Shown here piece after piece: positions 46,495 through 53,800 of a stretch of 64,000 nucleotides of DNA (position 1 is its first letter; each line of letters opens with the position of its first letter). The notes under the pieces are model-generated. The model was not told the origin of the DNA, did no database searches, and was given only the letters and a program-made list of their open reading frames with translations. The stretch comes from UBA5078 sp033721235. Its GTDB lineage: Bacteria > Pseudomonadota > Gammaproteobacteria > Pseudomonadales > Pseudohongiellaceae. A program made the translations under genes and the position numbers. The DNA is taken from NCBI GenBank assembly GCA_033721235.1, contig JAWWAY010000003.1, positions 186,001 through 250,000 of the forward strand. The letters are read 5' to 3'.

Positions 46495-46929
46495 ATGTCA
46501 GTATCAACGATAGAATCGCTTCGCATCAAAGCTAAACTCTTGCAAAAATCTAAGGCGCGTTCTGGAAAAAGCATCGCGCTGAAAGAGGCCTATGCGCTTA
46601 TTGCAACAACTGCCGGTTACCAATCGTGGCAAGAAATGAAAAGTGTAGTAGAAATGCACGAGCTTATTCGCCCAAAGCATTTTTCCATGACCAGCATTTG
46701 GTACAGCACCTACCAAGAAGGCAAAACTCATATTGATGAGCACGGTGGTTACCTACTGCCGTATCAGAAACAATATTTCGTTTGCAAGCCACCCTACTTA
46801 CAGGCGCTGGGCTTAGAGCTAGAGGATCCGGATCTAGACAAGGTGGGAACTGATTGGGCAAAGCCTGCGGATGACGCAGCATTCGGGCGCCTGCTTGATA
46901 AAATTCGTAGAGCGCAGGTGACCTCATGA
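46495..46929 (+). CDS. Hypothetical protein with N-terminal helical glyoxalase-associated-like region
   Basis: The ATG at 46495 has AAGGA 8 nt upstream; the longer frame from 46468 is less likely. 144 residues. The first 50 (LRIKAKLLQKSKARSGKSIALKEAYALIATTAGYQSWQEMK) resemble a short helical module seen at the start of some proteins annotated as glyoxalase-superfamily, with the GYQSWQEM ending. The rest is not recognised. The stop overlaps the ATG of the next small gene (ATGATGG), so the two are translationally coupled. Confidence 0.65.
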   Translation: MSVSTIESLRIKAKLLQKSKARSGKSIALKEAYALIATTAGYQSWQEMKSVVEMHELIRPKHFSMTSIWYSTYQEGKTHIDEHGGYLLPYQKQYFVCKPPYLQALGLELEDPDLDKVGTDWAKPADDAAFGRLLDKIRRAQVTS

Positions 46930-47222
46930 TGGAAAAAATGATTGTTGATTTTCCTAGTCTAGAATTGGGGGAGCCCGTAGAGTATTCGATGGCGGGTGAG
47001 GGGCCTTCTGGAGCGAGTGTGATGTTTGTGCAGACGGAGCAGGGACATTTTGTTATGCGTCGTTACAACGGCTGCCCGCAAGAATAGCAGTATAACGTTG
47101 AGAATACGCCAAATTTGTCTGGGTGTTTTGCGCAGATTGCGATGGGGAAAAGTACTATGGCAGACCCACAAACCAAAGCGTCGATTGCCGCGGCCTTCTA
47201 TAAGCAGGCGCTTGAGGCTTAG
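46926..47222 (+). pseudogene. Small coupled gene interrupted by an in-frame amber codon
   Basis: From the ATG at 46926 a 53-residue frame (starting MMEKMIVDFPSLELGEPVEY) ends at TAG 47085-47087. The same frame then stays open for 44 more codons (QYNVENTPNLSGCFAQIAMG...) to TAG 47220-47222. The two parts read like one 98-residue protein with a CAG/AAG/GAG-to-TAG change. It could be a nonsense pseudogene, a sequencing error or a readthrough gene. Not recognised. It ends just before a terminator-like inverted repeat. Confidence 0.5.
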
Positions 47223-47227
47223 TTGTT

Positions 47228-47268
47228 TTGGGGTCGAACCCTAATTGTCATACAGGGTTCGACCCCAA
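47228..47268. terminator. 15-bp perfect inverted repeat between convergent genes
   Basis: TTGGGGTCGAACCCT (47228-47242) and its exact complement AGGGTTCGACCCCAA (47254-47268) form a hairpin with an 11-nt loop. It lies between the convergent small gene and hsp20. It shares the GGGGTC/GACCCC ends of the local palindrome family but has extra GAACCCT arms. Confidence 0.7.
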
Positions 47269-47273
47269 GCGTT

Positions 47274-47729
47274 TTAGCTTTCTTTGGTTTCGATTAAGTT
47301 AGATGTCTTGCCGTTGATTGCAATTTTCCGTGGCTTCATAGCCTCTGGTATTTCGCGGACAAGCTCAACGTTGAGCAAGCCGTTTTCTAATGAGGCACCA
47401 GTTACTTTTACATGGTCTGCTAGTTGGAATGTACGTTCAAAGTTTCGGCCTGCAATACCTTGGTGGAGATAGTTGCGTTCTTTTTCTTCCGCAGCTTTTT
47501 CGCCTTTCACAGTCAAGGTTTGGCGTTCAGATTGAATCTCAATTTCATCTTCAACAAAGCCTGCGACCGCCATGGTGATGCGATAGTGGTCTTTGTCTAG
47601 TAATTCGATATTGTAAGGGGGGTAGCTTGGCTGACTTTGCTCGCGCTGGGAGACAGAATCTAGCAAGGAGCTTAGATGATCGAAGCCAATAGTAGAGCGG
47701 TAGAGTGGTGAAAAATCAAAAGTTCTCAT
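47274..47729 (-). CDS. ibpA: Small heat-shock protein, Hsp20/IbpA family
   Basis: The ATG at 47727-47729 has GAGGA 8 nt upstream and gives MRTFDFSPLYRSTIGFDHL, the IbpA N-terminus; 151 residues. The alpha-crystallin domain spans about residues 40-130 (YNIELLDKDHYRITMAVAGF, ERTFQLADHVKV, GLLNVELVREIPE). It acts as a holdase for aggregating proteins. Upstream is a sigma-32-like promoter and a ROSE-like hairpin over the ribosome-binding site. Confidence 0.93.
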   Translation of the reverse strand: MRTFDFSPLYRSTIGFDHLSSLLDSVSQREQSQPSYPPYNIELLDKDHYRITMAVAGFVEDEIEIQSERQTLTVKGEKAAEEKERNYLHQGIAGRNFERTFQLADHVKVTGASLENGLLNVELVREIPEAMKPRKIAINGKTSNLIETKES

Positions 47730-47730
47730 T

Positions 47731-47753
47731 TGTATATCCTCGTAAGCAATATA
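47731..47753 (-). promoter_or_regulatory. ROSE-like RNA thermometer at the hsp20 start
   Basis: On the minus-strand mRNA, UUGCU (complement of 47745-47749) folds over a UACG loop onto the AGGA of the ribosome-binding site (complement of 47737-47740). The pairing U-A, C-G, G.G, U-A, U.U is the diagnostic geometry of ROSE elements, and a short A/U stem extends it. Melting on heat shock would free the site. Confidence 0.65.
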
Positions 47754-47824
47754 TAAGTGTTTAAAGCCCATCCTAAGATCGAGCCACCAGGCAAACCTCT
47801 ATTGAGCGTCTGCCTTAATTACTT

Positions 47825-47853
47825 ATTTGTGGACACACAAAATTCTTTTCAAG
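47825..47853 (-). promoter_or_regulatory. Sigma-32-type promoter of hsp20
   Basis: On the minus strand CTTGAAA (complement of 47847-47853) is followed after 14 nt by CCACAAAT (complement of 47825-47832). This resembles the heat-shock sigma consensus CTTGAAA / CCCCATnT. It gives a leader of about 90 nt ending in the ROSE-like hairpin. Confidence 0.55.
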
Positions 47854-47886
47854 AGCAAGTGTAAAAAATATTTTGGAAATTATATT

Positions 47887-47956
47887 GGGGTCTGACCCCC
47901 TTTTGAATTGAAATTATTTTGGGGTCTGACCCCCTTTTGAATTGGGGTCTGACCCC
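47887..47956. repeat. Three GGGGTCTGACCCC palindromes in tandem
   Basis: Copies at 47887-47899, 47921-47933 and 47944-47956. The first two are followed by the same tail, CCTTTTGAATTG, making a tandem unit of about 30 bp. A run of eight G follows the third copy. Confidence 0.85.
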
Positions 47957-48079
47957 AAACTGGGGGGGGTAGTCGCCTTAAATGGCGAGTGCGTTGATGT
48001 GTGTGTTTTTCTTTTGTTTTCTGGGGCTTAGTGGGTATTTCAATGGGCAAAAAGAAGATGTAATCGACTGGAATAAATT

Positions 48080-48115
48080 GGGGTCCGACCCCGAAGTTTG
48101 GGCGGGTCGGACCCC
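48080..48115. repeat. Two variant palindromes with C and G centres
   Basis: GGGGTCCGACCCC (48080-48092) and CGGGTCGGACCCC (48103-48115) belong to the same family with different central bases. They lie just past the prpD stop. Confidence 0.75.
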
Positions 48116-48135
48116 GGATGGGGTGGGGAGTTGCT

Positions 48136-49584
48136 TTAGATGACGAGAAGGTCCATGAATTCGTTCACTGGCGTGTTCTCGAGTTTTTGTTGGTCTTTGC
48201 ACAGGGCGAAGATCTTTTCGACTCGAGTGGCAGGGAAGCGAGTAGCTAAATTGCTTTTGAATTTTGCCTCTAGCAATGGAATGCCTTCTTCGCGGCGACG
48301 TCGGTGGCCCACAGGGTATTCAATTTCTACTTTGTCTGTGGAACTGCCGTCTTTGAAGAAGACTTGAATAGCGTTGGCGATGGATCGTTTATCCGCTTCC
48401 ATGTATTCCTTGGTGTAGCGTGGCTCCTCGACAATCTCCATTTTCTCGCGTAGTTCATCGATAATTGGGTTGGAGTTATGGAAGTCATCTTCGTAGTGCT
48501 CGGCCACTAAGTTGCCGAATGCCAGTGGCACCGCAGTCATATACTGCAAACAGTGATCGCGGTCGGCTGGGTTATTTAGAGGGCCGCTTTTGCTAATGAT
48601 TCGTATGGCGGACTCGTGAGTATGAATAAGGATTTTTTCGATATCATCGAGGCGATCCTTAACTTCAGGATGAAGCCGTACAGCGGCTTCGGCAGCCGTT
48701 TGTGAGTGGAACTCGGCAGGGAAGGAGATCTTAAATAGAATTTGCTCCATCACATAGCAACCGTAGTCACGCGTGAACTCCAACTTCTTGCCCTTGAAGG
48801 ACACATCGTAGAAGCCCCAGGTGGGTGTAGTGAGCACGCTAGGGTAGCCAATCTCCCCGCGCATAGTGAGGTCGGCCAAGCGAACCCCGCGAGAAGTTGC
48901 ATCACCGGCGGCCCAAGACTTACGAGGACCGGCATTGGGTGAGTGTCGATAGGTGCGTAGGCTGGAGCCATCTAGCCAGGCTTGTGACAAGGCATCAATG
49001 ATTTGCTCTTGATTGCCGCCCAGCATCTGCGTAACAACAGCTGTAGTGGCAATACGTACAAGCATAACGTGGCATAGGCCCACTCGGTTGAAGCTGTTTT
49101 CTAGGGCAATTACACCTTGTATTTCATGCGCTTTAATCATGGCCGTTAGCACATCACGCATAAGCAATGGGGCTTTACCCGCCGCTACATTGCGTTGAGA
49201 CAAGTAATCGGCTACCGCAAGAATGCCGCCCATATTATCGGAAGGGTGACCCCATTCGGCCGCTAACCAGGTGTCGTTATAGTCTAGCCAGCGGATGATG
49301 CAACCAATATCCCATGCGGCTTTCACAGGGTCTAGGCGGAATTGAGTGCCAGGCACACGCGCGCCATTAGGGACTATAGTGCCTTCAACTTGTGGGCCAA
49401 GTAGCTTGGTGCACTCGGGGAAACGAAGCGCCAGCAGGCCACAACCTAAGGTGTCCATTAGGCAGTTTCGCGCCGTATCATAGGCCTCGTCGGACTTTAC
49501 TTCGTAATCGGTGACGTAACGCGCAATATCTACCAGCTCTTTATCGGGGGCTGGTCTTTCGTTGAATTCCACTGTGGCTGACAT
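48136..49584 (-). CDS. prpD: 2-methylcitrate dehydratase PrpD
   Basis: 482 residues, the family length. MmgE/PrpD motifs include RNCLMDTLGCGLLALRFPEC, WLDYNDTWLAAEWGHPSDNMGGILAVADYL and the C-terminal KVEIEYPVGHRRRR. It dehydrates 2-methylcitrate to 2-methylaconitate in propionate degradation. It lies on the same strand as prpC but 497 bp away with a terminator between, so it may have its own promoter. No acnD/prpF pair is present. Confidence 0.95.
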   Translation of the reverse strand: MSATVEFNERPAPDKELVDIARYVTDYEVKSDEAYDTARNCLMDTLGCGLLALRFPECTKLLGPQVEGTIVPNGARVPGTQFRLDPVKAAWDIGCIIRWLDYNDTWLAAEWGHPSDNMGGILAVADYLSQRNVAAGKAPLLMRDVLTAMIKAHEIQGVIALENSFNRVGLCHVMLVRIATTAVVTQMLGGNQEQIIDALSQAWLDGSSLRTYRHSPNAGPRKSWAAGDATSRGVRLADLTMRGEIGYPSVLTTPTWGFYDVSFKGKKLEFTRDYGCYVMEQILFKISFPAEFHSQTAAEAAVRLHPEVKDRLDDIEKILIHTHESAIRIISKSGPLNNPADRDHCLQYMTAVPLAFGNLVAEHYEDDFHNSNPIIDELREKMEIVEEPRYTKEYMEADKRSIANAIQVFFKDGSSTDKVEIEYPVGHRRRREEGIPLLEAKFKSNLATRFPATRVEKIFALCKDQQKLENTPVNEFMDLLVI

Positions 49585-49975
49585 AAATACACTCTTAATC
49601 GTTAAACATTAGTTCCAAAAATAGCGAGGCGCTATGGTAGCTGAAAAGCTACTTTATATGAATGATTTACCCTTTTTATGCCTAATTTCGAGTGATTATA
49701 GTTGCTCTAAACAGCCCTTCGGGGCTGGTCGCGGCACTTATCAATGCAGGAAAAATAGCAAAAATAAGAAATATTTAATGCTATTTAACTTGTTGTTTAA
49801 TAAGACAATATTAAAAAAGTGTAAAAAAATTAGAAAAAATTGCCCCAAATTACTGGCGGGATCTAAAAACGTGGTCTACTTTTTAAATGAGCACAAGGAA
49901 AGTGCTTAAAAGCCTAGCAAGGACGCTGGGTGACTGGGCCGACTCTCGCAACCGCTTCCTGCGGAGTGGGCTAAC

Positions 49976-50000
49976 AAGGGGTAGCAGTGCTACCCCTTTT
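49976..50000. terminator. Bidirectional-type terminator downstream of prpC
   Basis: AAGGGGTAGC (49976-49985) pairs perfectly with GCTACCCCTT (49989-49998) around AGT. T residues follow on the plus strand and TTGTT on the minus strand. It probably ends the prpBC transcript before prpD. Confidence 0.65.
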
Positions 50001-50064
50001 CTACTTTTGCTTAAGCAGTGCTACCCCTTTTCTACTTTTGCTTAAGCGGAGCTACCGCTTTTTT
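49986..50064. repeat. 31-bp tandem direct repeat, two perfect copies plus a decayed third
   Basis: Unit AGTGCTACCCCTTTTCTACT... runs 49986-50016 and 50017-50047 identically, then a partial copy GGAGCTACCGCTTTTTT (50048-50064). Each unit contains the right arm of the terminator hairpin and a T-rich tail. Confidence 0.85.
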
Positions 50065-50081
50065 GTGCTTATTGCCAAGAA

Positions 50082-51206
50082 TTAGCGCTTATCAATATCT
50101 ACCCACTGTGCAGTAGCTGGGCCTGTGTAGTCGGCACTGGGGCGGATAATACGGTTGTTGGCACGTTGCTCCTTTACATGAGCCGCCCAGCCGGTTACTC
50201 GTGACATCACAAAAATAGGCGTAAAGAGTTTGGTTGGAATGCCCATGAAGTGGTAGGCAGACGCGTGGAAGAAGTCTGCATTACAAAACAGCTTCTTTTC
50301 TCGCCACATCACTTCTTCACAGCGCACAGATACGGGGTAAAGCGTTGTATCCCCAACTTGTGCCGCCAGCTTTTCCGACCAGGCCTTAATAATGGCATTG
50401 CGGGGGTCTGAGTCAGCATAAATAGCGTGGCCAAAGCCCATTATCTTATCTTTGCGCGCCAGCATACCCATAATTTCAGACTCTGCTTGCTCTGGGCTAG
50501 ACCACTGTTCAATCATGTCCATAGCCGCTTCGTTTGCGCCACCGTGCAATGGACCGCGCAGCGAGCCGATGGCTGCAGTGATGCAGGAGTGCATATCCGA
50601 CAGGGTAGAGGCGCATACGCGGGCGGTAAACGTAGAGGCATTAAACTCATGCTCTGCATATAGAATAAGCGACACGTTCATCACTTTAGCGAATAGCTCG
50701 CTAGGTACCTCGCCACTGAGCATATGTAAGAAGTGTGCGCCGATAGAGTCATCGTCTAGTGCCGTGTCGATACGCACACCGTCGTGAGAGTAGCGGTACC
50801 AATAGCAAATGATAGAGGGCAGGGTGGCCACCAACCTATCAATAGCATCGTCTTGTTGGTCGAAGCCGGTCTCGGTTTCCAAGTTGCCGAGCATAGAACA
50901 GCCAGTGCGCATAACGTCCATCGGGTGGGCATCGGCAGGAATGCGCTCGAGTACTTCCTTTAAGGGCTGAGGCAAACTACGAAGTGACTTAATTTTGTCC
51001 TTATAGGCTTTAAGCTCTTGGACCGTGGGCAAATGCCCGCGCAGTAGCAGGAAGGCCACCTCCTCAAACTGTGCCTTCTCGGCCAGCTCGCTAATATCAT
51101 AGCCTCGGTAAGTAAGCCCAGATCCTGTCTTGCCCACTGTACACAAGGCTGTTTCGCCAGCCACTTGCCCGCGCAAGCCTGCGCCTGATAATTGCTTAGT
51201 TGCCAT
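50082..51206 (-). CDS. prpC: 2-methylcitrate synthase
   Basis: 374-residue citrate-synthase-fold enzyme that condenses propionyl-CoA with oxaloacetate. The catalytic His/His/Asp segments are HEFNASTFTARV, GSLRGPLHGGANEAAM and IMGFGHAIYADSDPRN. Short methylcitrate synthases of this length pair with PrpB/PrpD. It lies 93 bp after prpB, with two GGGGTC palindromes in the gap. Confidence 0.94.
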   Translation of the reverse strand: MATKQLSGAGLRGQVAGETALCTVGKTGSGLTYRGYDISELAEKAQFEEVAFLLLRGHLPTVQELKAYKDKIKSLRSLPQPLKEVLERIPADAHPMDVMRTGCSMLGNLETETGFDQQDDAIDRLVATLPSIICYWYRYSHDGVRIDTALDDDSIGAHFLHMLSGEVPSELFAKVMNVSLILYAEHEFNASTFTARVCASTLSDMHSCITAAIGSLRGPLHGGANEAAMDMIEQWSSPEQAESEIMGMLARKDKIMGFGHAIYADSDPRNAIIKAWSEKLAAQVGDTTLYPVSVRCEEVMWREKKLFCNADFFHASAYHFMGIPTKLFTPIFVMSRVTGWAAHVKEQRANNRIIRPSADYTGPATAQWVDIDKR

Positions 51207-51241
51207 ACTATCTCCCGTTCTAATTTGTAACTTGCAAATTT

Positions 51242-51286
51242 GGGGTCTGACCCCACTTGCACAATGACACTTTGGGGTCTGACCCC
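51242..51286. repeat. Two GGGGTCTGACCCC palindromes between prpB and prpC
   Basis: Copies at 51242-51254 and 51274-51286, 32 bp apart. They lie inside the prpB-prpC intercistronic gap, so they would be transcribed and fold as a BIME-like double hairpin. Confidence 0.85.
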
Positions 51287-51299
51287 AAAATTGAAAGTT

Positions 51300-52178
51300 T
51301 TATTCGCTGAAAAGTTTGTCTAGTTTTTGTTCGTAGTCGTGGTAGCCAAGCACATCGTAGAGCTCGGCGCGGGTTTGCATCATGTCCACCACGGCGCCTT
51401 GGTCGCCGTCGCGCAAAATAGTGCTGTAAACAATCTCTGCTGCTTTGCTCATAGCCCTGAACGCGCTTAAGGGATAAAGCACCATGTTTACGCCTGCGCC
51501 CGCTAGGGTGTCTTTGTTATACAGCGGCGTAGCACCAAATTCCGTGATATTAGCGAGTATGGGAACGTGTACCGCATCACTGAACTTCTTATACATATCT
51601 AGGTCGGTTATTGCCTCTGGGAAGATGGCATCGGCCCCAGCCTCAACACAGGCGATAGCGCGCTCAATAGCAGCGTCCAAGCCCTCTACAGCAATGGCAT
51701 CGGTACGAGCCATGACTACAAAGTCGTGGTCATTCTTGGCATCCACCGCCGCTTTAATTCGGTCGACCATTTCGGCTTGGCTAACAATGGCTTTATTTGG
51801 CCTATGTCCGCAGCGCTTTTGGGCCACCTGGTCTTCCAAATGCACCGCCGCCGCGCCTGCCTTCTCCATTGCTTTTATGGTACGCGCAATATTGAAAGCC
51901 CCGCCCCAGCCTGTGTCGATATCCACGAGCAGTGGAAGCTCGGAGGCATTGGTAATGCGGTCTACATCGGCAATAACATCGTTGAGGCTAGTCATGCCTA
52001 AGTCGGGTAAGCCATAAGAGGCATTGGCCACGCCGCCGCCAGATAAATAAAGCGCTTTGTGGCCCGCCCGTTCTGCCAGCATGGCGCTGTAGGCATTGAT
52101 GGCGCCAACAATTTGAAGGGGGGAGTTTTCCTGTAGCGCCTTATGAAAGCGGGCGCCAGGGCTTAGTTGAGCAGACAT
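51300..52178 (-). CDS. prpB: 2-methylisocitrate lyase
   Basis: 292-residue PEP mutase/isocitrate-lyase family enzyme that splits methylisocitrate into pyruvate and succinate. The N-terminal VGAINAYSAMLAERAGHKALYLSGGGVANASYG and the active-site KRCGHRPNK (KKCGH-type) with VMARTDA are diagnostic. It heads the minus-strand prp cluster. No adjacent GntR- or PrpR-type regulator is seen. Confidence 0.95.
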   Translation of the reverse strand: MSAQLSPGARFHKALQENSPLQIVGAINAYSAMLAERAGHKALYLSGGGVANASYGLPDLGMTSLNDVIADVDRITNASELPLLVDIDTGWGGAFNIARTIKAMEKAGAAAVHLEDQVAQKRCGHRPNKAIVSQAEMVDRIKAAVDAKNDHDFVVMARTDAIAVEGLDAAIERAIACVEAGADAIFPEAITDLDMYKKFSDAVHVPILANITEFGATPLYNKDTLAGAGVNMVLYPLSAFRAMSKAAEIVYSTILRDGDQGAVVDMMQTRAELYDVLGYHDYEQKLDKLFSE

Positions 52179-52263
52179 GAATCTTCCTCGTTTGCGGAGT
52201 GGTTGTAACGCGAAAACGCTATGCGCAAGTTAATGCATACCACGTAGATTGTAAATCCAGTTT

Positions 52264-52300
52264 GGGGTCAGACCCCGATGCGGGTTTGGGGTCTGACCCC
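52264..52300. repeat. Two palindromes upstream of prpB
   Basis: GGGGTCAGACCCC (52264-52276) and GGGGTCTGACCCC (52288-52300). A decayed third copy may follow around 52307-52332. They are the rightmost members of the family in the window, just before the polysaccharide locus. Confidence 0.85.
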
Positions 52301-52443
52301 AATTGTGGGGATTTGGTGGCTCACCCCCAAACTGGCCTAGCACCTTGGCAAATAAGGCGGTATGATGCCACGGCATTTGTAACTTATTCATAAGCTTACA
52401 AGCCAAAATACATCAGGGATATGAGAAGAGCAGTTCATCAAAA

Positions 52444-53337
52444 ATGACTAATTTAAGCGCTCCGTGCAAGGGCATAGTATTAGCAGGCGGAAGCGGTACA
52501 CGGCTGTACCCCATCACCAAGGGCCAATCTAAGCAGCTACTGCCCATCTACGATAAGCCGATGATCTACTACCCCATATCGGTCCTGATGCTTGCCGGTA
52601 TACGCGACATCCTTATTATCAGCACCCCCGAAGACATCAGCAGCTACCAACGCCTTTTAGGCGATGGCGAGCAGTTTGGCGTTAATTTCACTTATGAAGT
52701 ACAGCCCAGCCCCGATGGCCTAGCCCAAGCATTTTTAATTGGCGAAGAGTTTATTGGCGATAGCCGAGTATGCCTAGTATTGGGCGACAACATCTTTTAC
52801 GGCCAAGGCTTTACTAATATGCTGCGCGATGCGGCGAGCCATAGCAGCGGTGCCACCGTATTTGGCTATCAAGTAAAGGACCCAGAGCGCTTTGGTGTAG
52901 TGGATTTTGACGAGAACAAACGCGCTGTTTCTATAGAAGAGAAGCCCGAGGTACCCAAGTCTAATTTTGCGGTTACTGGCCTGTATTTCTACGACAATGA
53001 CGTGGTGGAGATTGCCAAGCAAGTAAAACCCTCTGCCAGAGGCGAGCTGGAAATTACCACTGTTAACCAAGCCTATTTAGATAGGGGCGACCTGCGCGTA
53101 CAAGTACTCAGCCGCGGCTTTGCCTGGTTAGACACCGGCACCCATGAAAGCCTGCTAGAGGCCAGCATGTTTGTGCAGACCGTAGAGCACCGCCAAGGCC
53201 TTAAAATAGCCTGTTTGGAAGAGATAGCCTGGCGTAACAAGTGGCTAAGCGACGAGCAGGTATTGGCCTGTGGTAAAAGCTTGGCAAAGAACGGCTACGG
53301 CCAATATCTTATTCGATTAATAGAGCAACGATACTAA
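52444..53337 (+). CDS. rfbA: Glucose-1-phosphate thymidylyltransferase
   Basis: 297 residues. The nucleotidyltransferase signature GIVLAGGSGTRLYPITKGQSKQLLPIYDKPM and the VRxEKP-type EEKPEVPKSNFAVTGLYFYD are clear. It makes dTDP-glucose, the entry to dTDP-6-deoxysugars. The partner dehydratase rfbB is not in the window. It opens the polysaccharide locus on the plus strand. Confidence 0.96.
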   Translation: MTNLSAPCKGIVLAGGSGTRLYPITKGQSKQLLPIYDKPMIYYPISVLMLAGIRDILIISTPEDISSYQRLLGDGEQFGVNFTYEVQPSPDGLAQAFLIGEEFIGDSRVCLVLGDNIFYGQGFTNMLRDAASHSSGATVFGYQVKDPERFGVVDFDENKRAVSIEEKPEVPKSNFAVTGLYFYDNDVVEIAKQVKPSARGELEITTVNQAYLDRGDLRVQVLSRGFAWLDTGTHESLLEASMFVQTVEHRQGLKIACLEEIAWRNKWLSDEQVLACGKSLAKNGYGQYLIRLIEQRY

Positions 53338-53428
53338 GAGCGATAGACGTGGCTAACAAGCTTGCTTAGCAAAGAGGCAGAAGCTAGTATGTTCAACACT
53401 TGAACAAAGCGAGAGTGCCAGCAACACC

Positions 53429-53800
53429 ATGCTAAGTGATGAGGCGCGTTACCACATACTGCGGCGTTTAGAGACTAACCCACAGGTTAGTCAGCGAGAA
53501 CTCGCAAGCGAGCTGGGCATAAGCCTAGGCAAGGTAAACTACTGCCTGAAAGCATTGGTAGAAAAAGGCATGATCAAGGCCCGTAATTTTAGTAGTAGCG
53601 GTAATAAGCGGCGATATTTGTATGTGCTAACCCCGTCGGGCTTGGAAAGTAAGGCCACCATTACCAAGCGCTTCTTACAGCGCAAACTGGCTGAATATGA
53701 AGCCCTAAAGCAAGAGATAGAACAGCTTAAGCAAGAAGCCATTAAGGACAATGATCGAGCAGGGGATACAAACGCTGCGAGAAGGAGTACAGCGGAATGA
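53429..53800 (+). CDS. MarR-family EPS-associated transcriptional regulator
   Basis: 123 residues. A winged helix (about 5-75: RYHILRRLETNPQVSQRELASELGISLGKVNYCLKALVEKGMIK) is followed by a C-terminal coiled coil (EYEALKQEIEQLKQEA). This small family is consistently found at the start of exopolysaccharide loci. Its stop overlaps the rfaH ATG (ATGA), so the two are coupled. Confidence 0.85.
   Translation: MLSDEARYHILRRLETNPQVSQRELASELGISLGKVNYCLKALVEKGMIKARNFSSSGNKRRYLYVLTPSGLESKATITKRFLQRKLAEYEALKQEIEQLKQEAIKDNDRAGDTNAARRSTAE

Larger units (their letters stand above)
47730..48135. other. 406-bp intergenic region between hsp20 and prpD
   Basis: It holds the hsp20 leader and promoter (47731-47853) and then five members of the GGGGTC palindrome family (47887-48115). 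No convincing coding frame is seen. Confidence 0.7.
49585..50081. other. 497-bp region between prpC and prpD with tandem repeats
   Basis: From 49640 to 49900 it is AT-rich with no credible gene; the 91-codon frame there has no recognisable features. From 49950 on it holds nested hairpins, a terminator and a 31-bp tandem repeat (listed separately). The prpD promoter should lie near 49600-49700 on the minus strand. Confidence 0.6.

Noticed and set aside
46322..46513. 63-codon open frame after the RAYT repeats
   Set aside because: It overlaps the better-supported start at 46495 and lacks a ribosome-binding site or recognisable sequence.
47880..48120. CRISPR array from regularly spaced GGGGTCTGACCCC
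   Set aside because: Spacing is irregular, repeats are short palindromes and no cas genes are near; they fit a REP family.
49634..49909. 91-codon open frame between prpC and prpD
   Set aside because: Low-complexity Lys/Asn-rich translation of AT-rich DNA, no ribosome-binding site, no similarity I recognise.
49986..50064. CRISPR array
   Set aside because: The 31-bp units are directly adjacent with no unique spacers; it is a simple tandem duplication.
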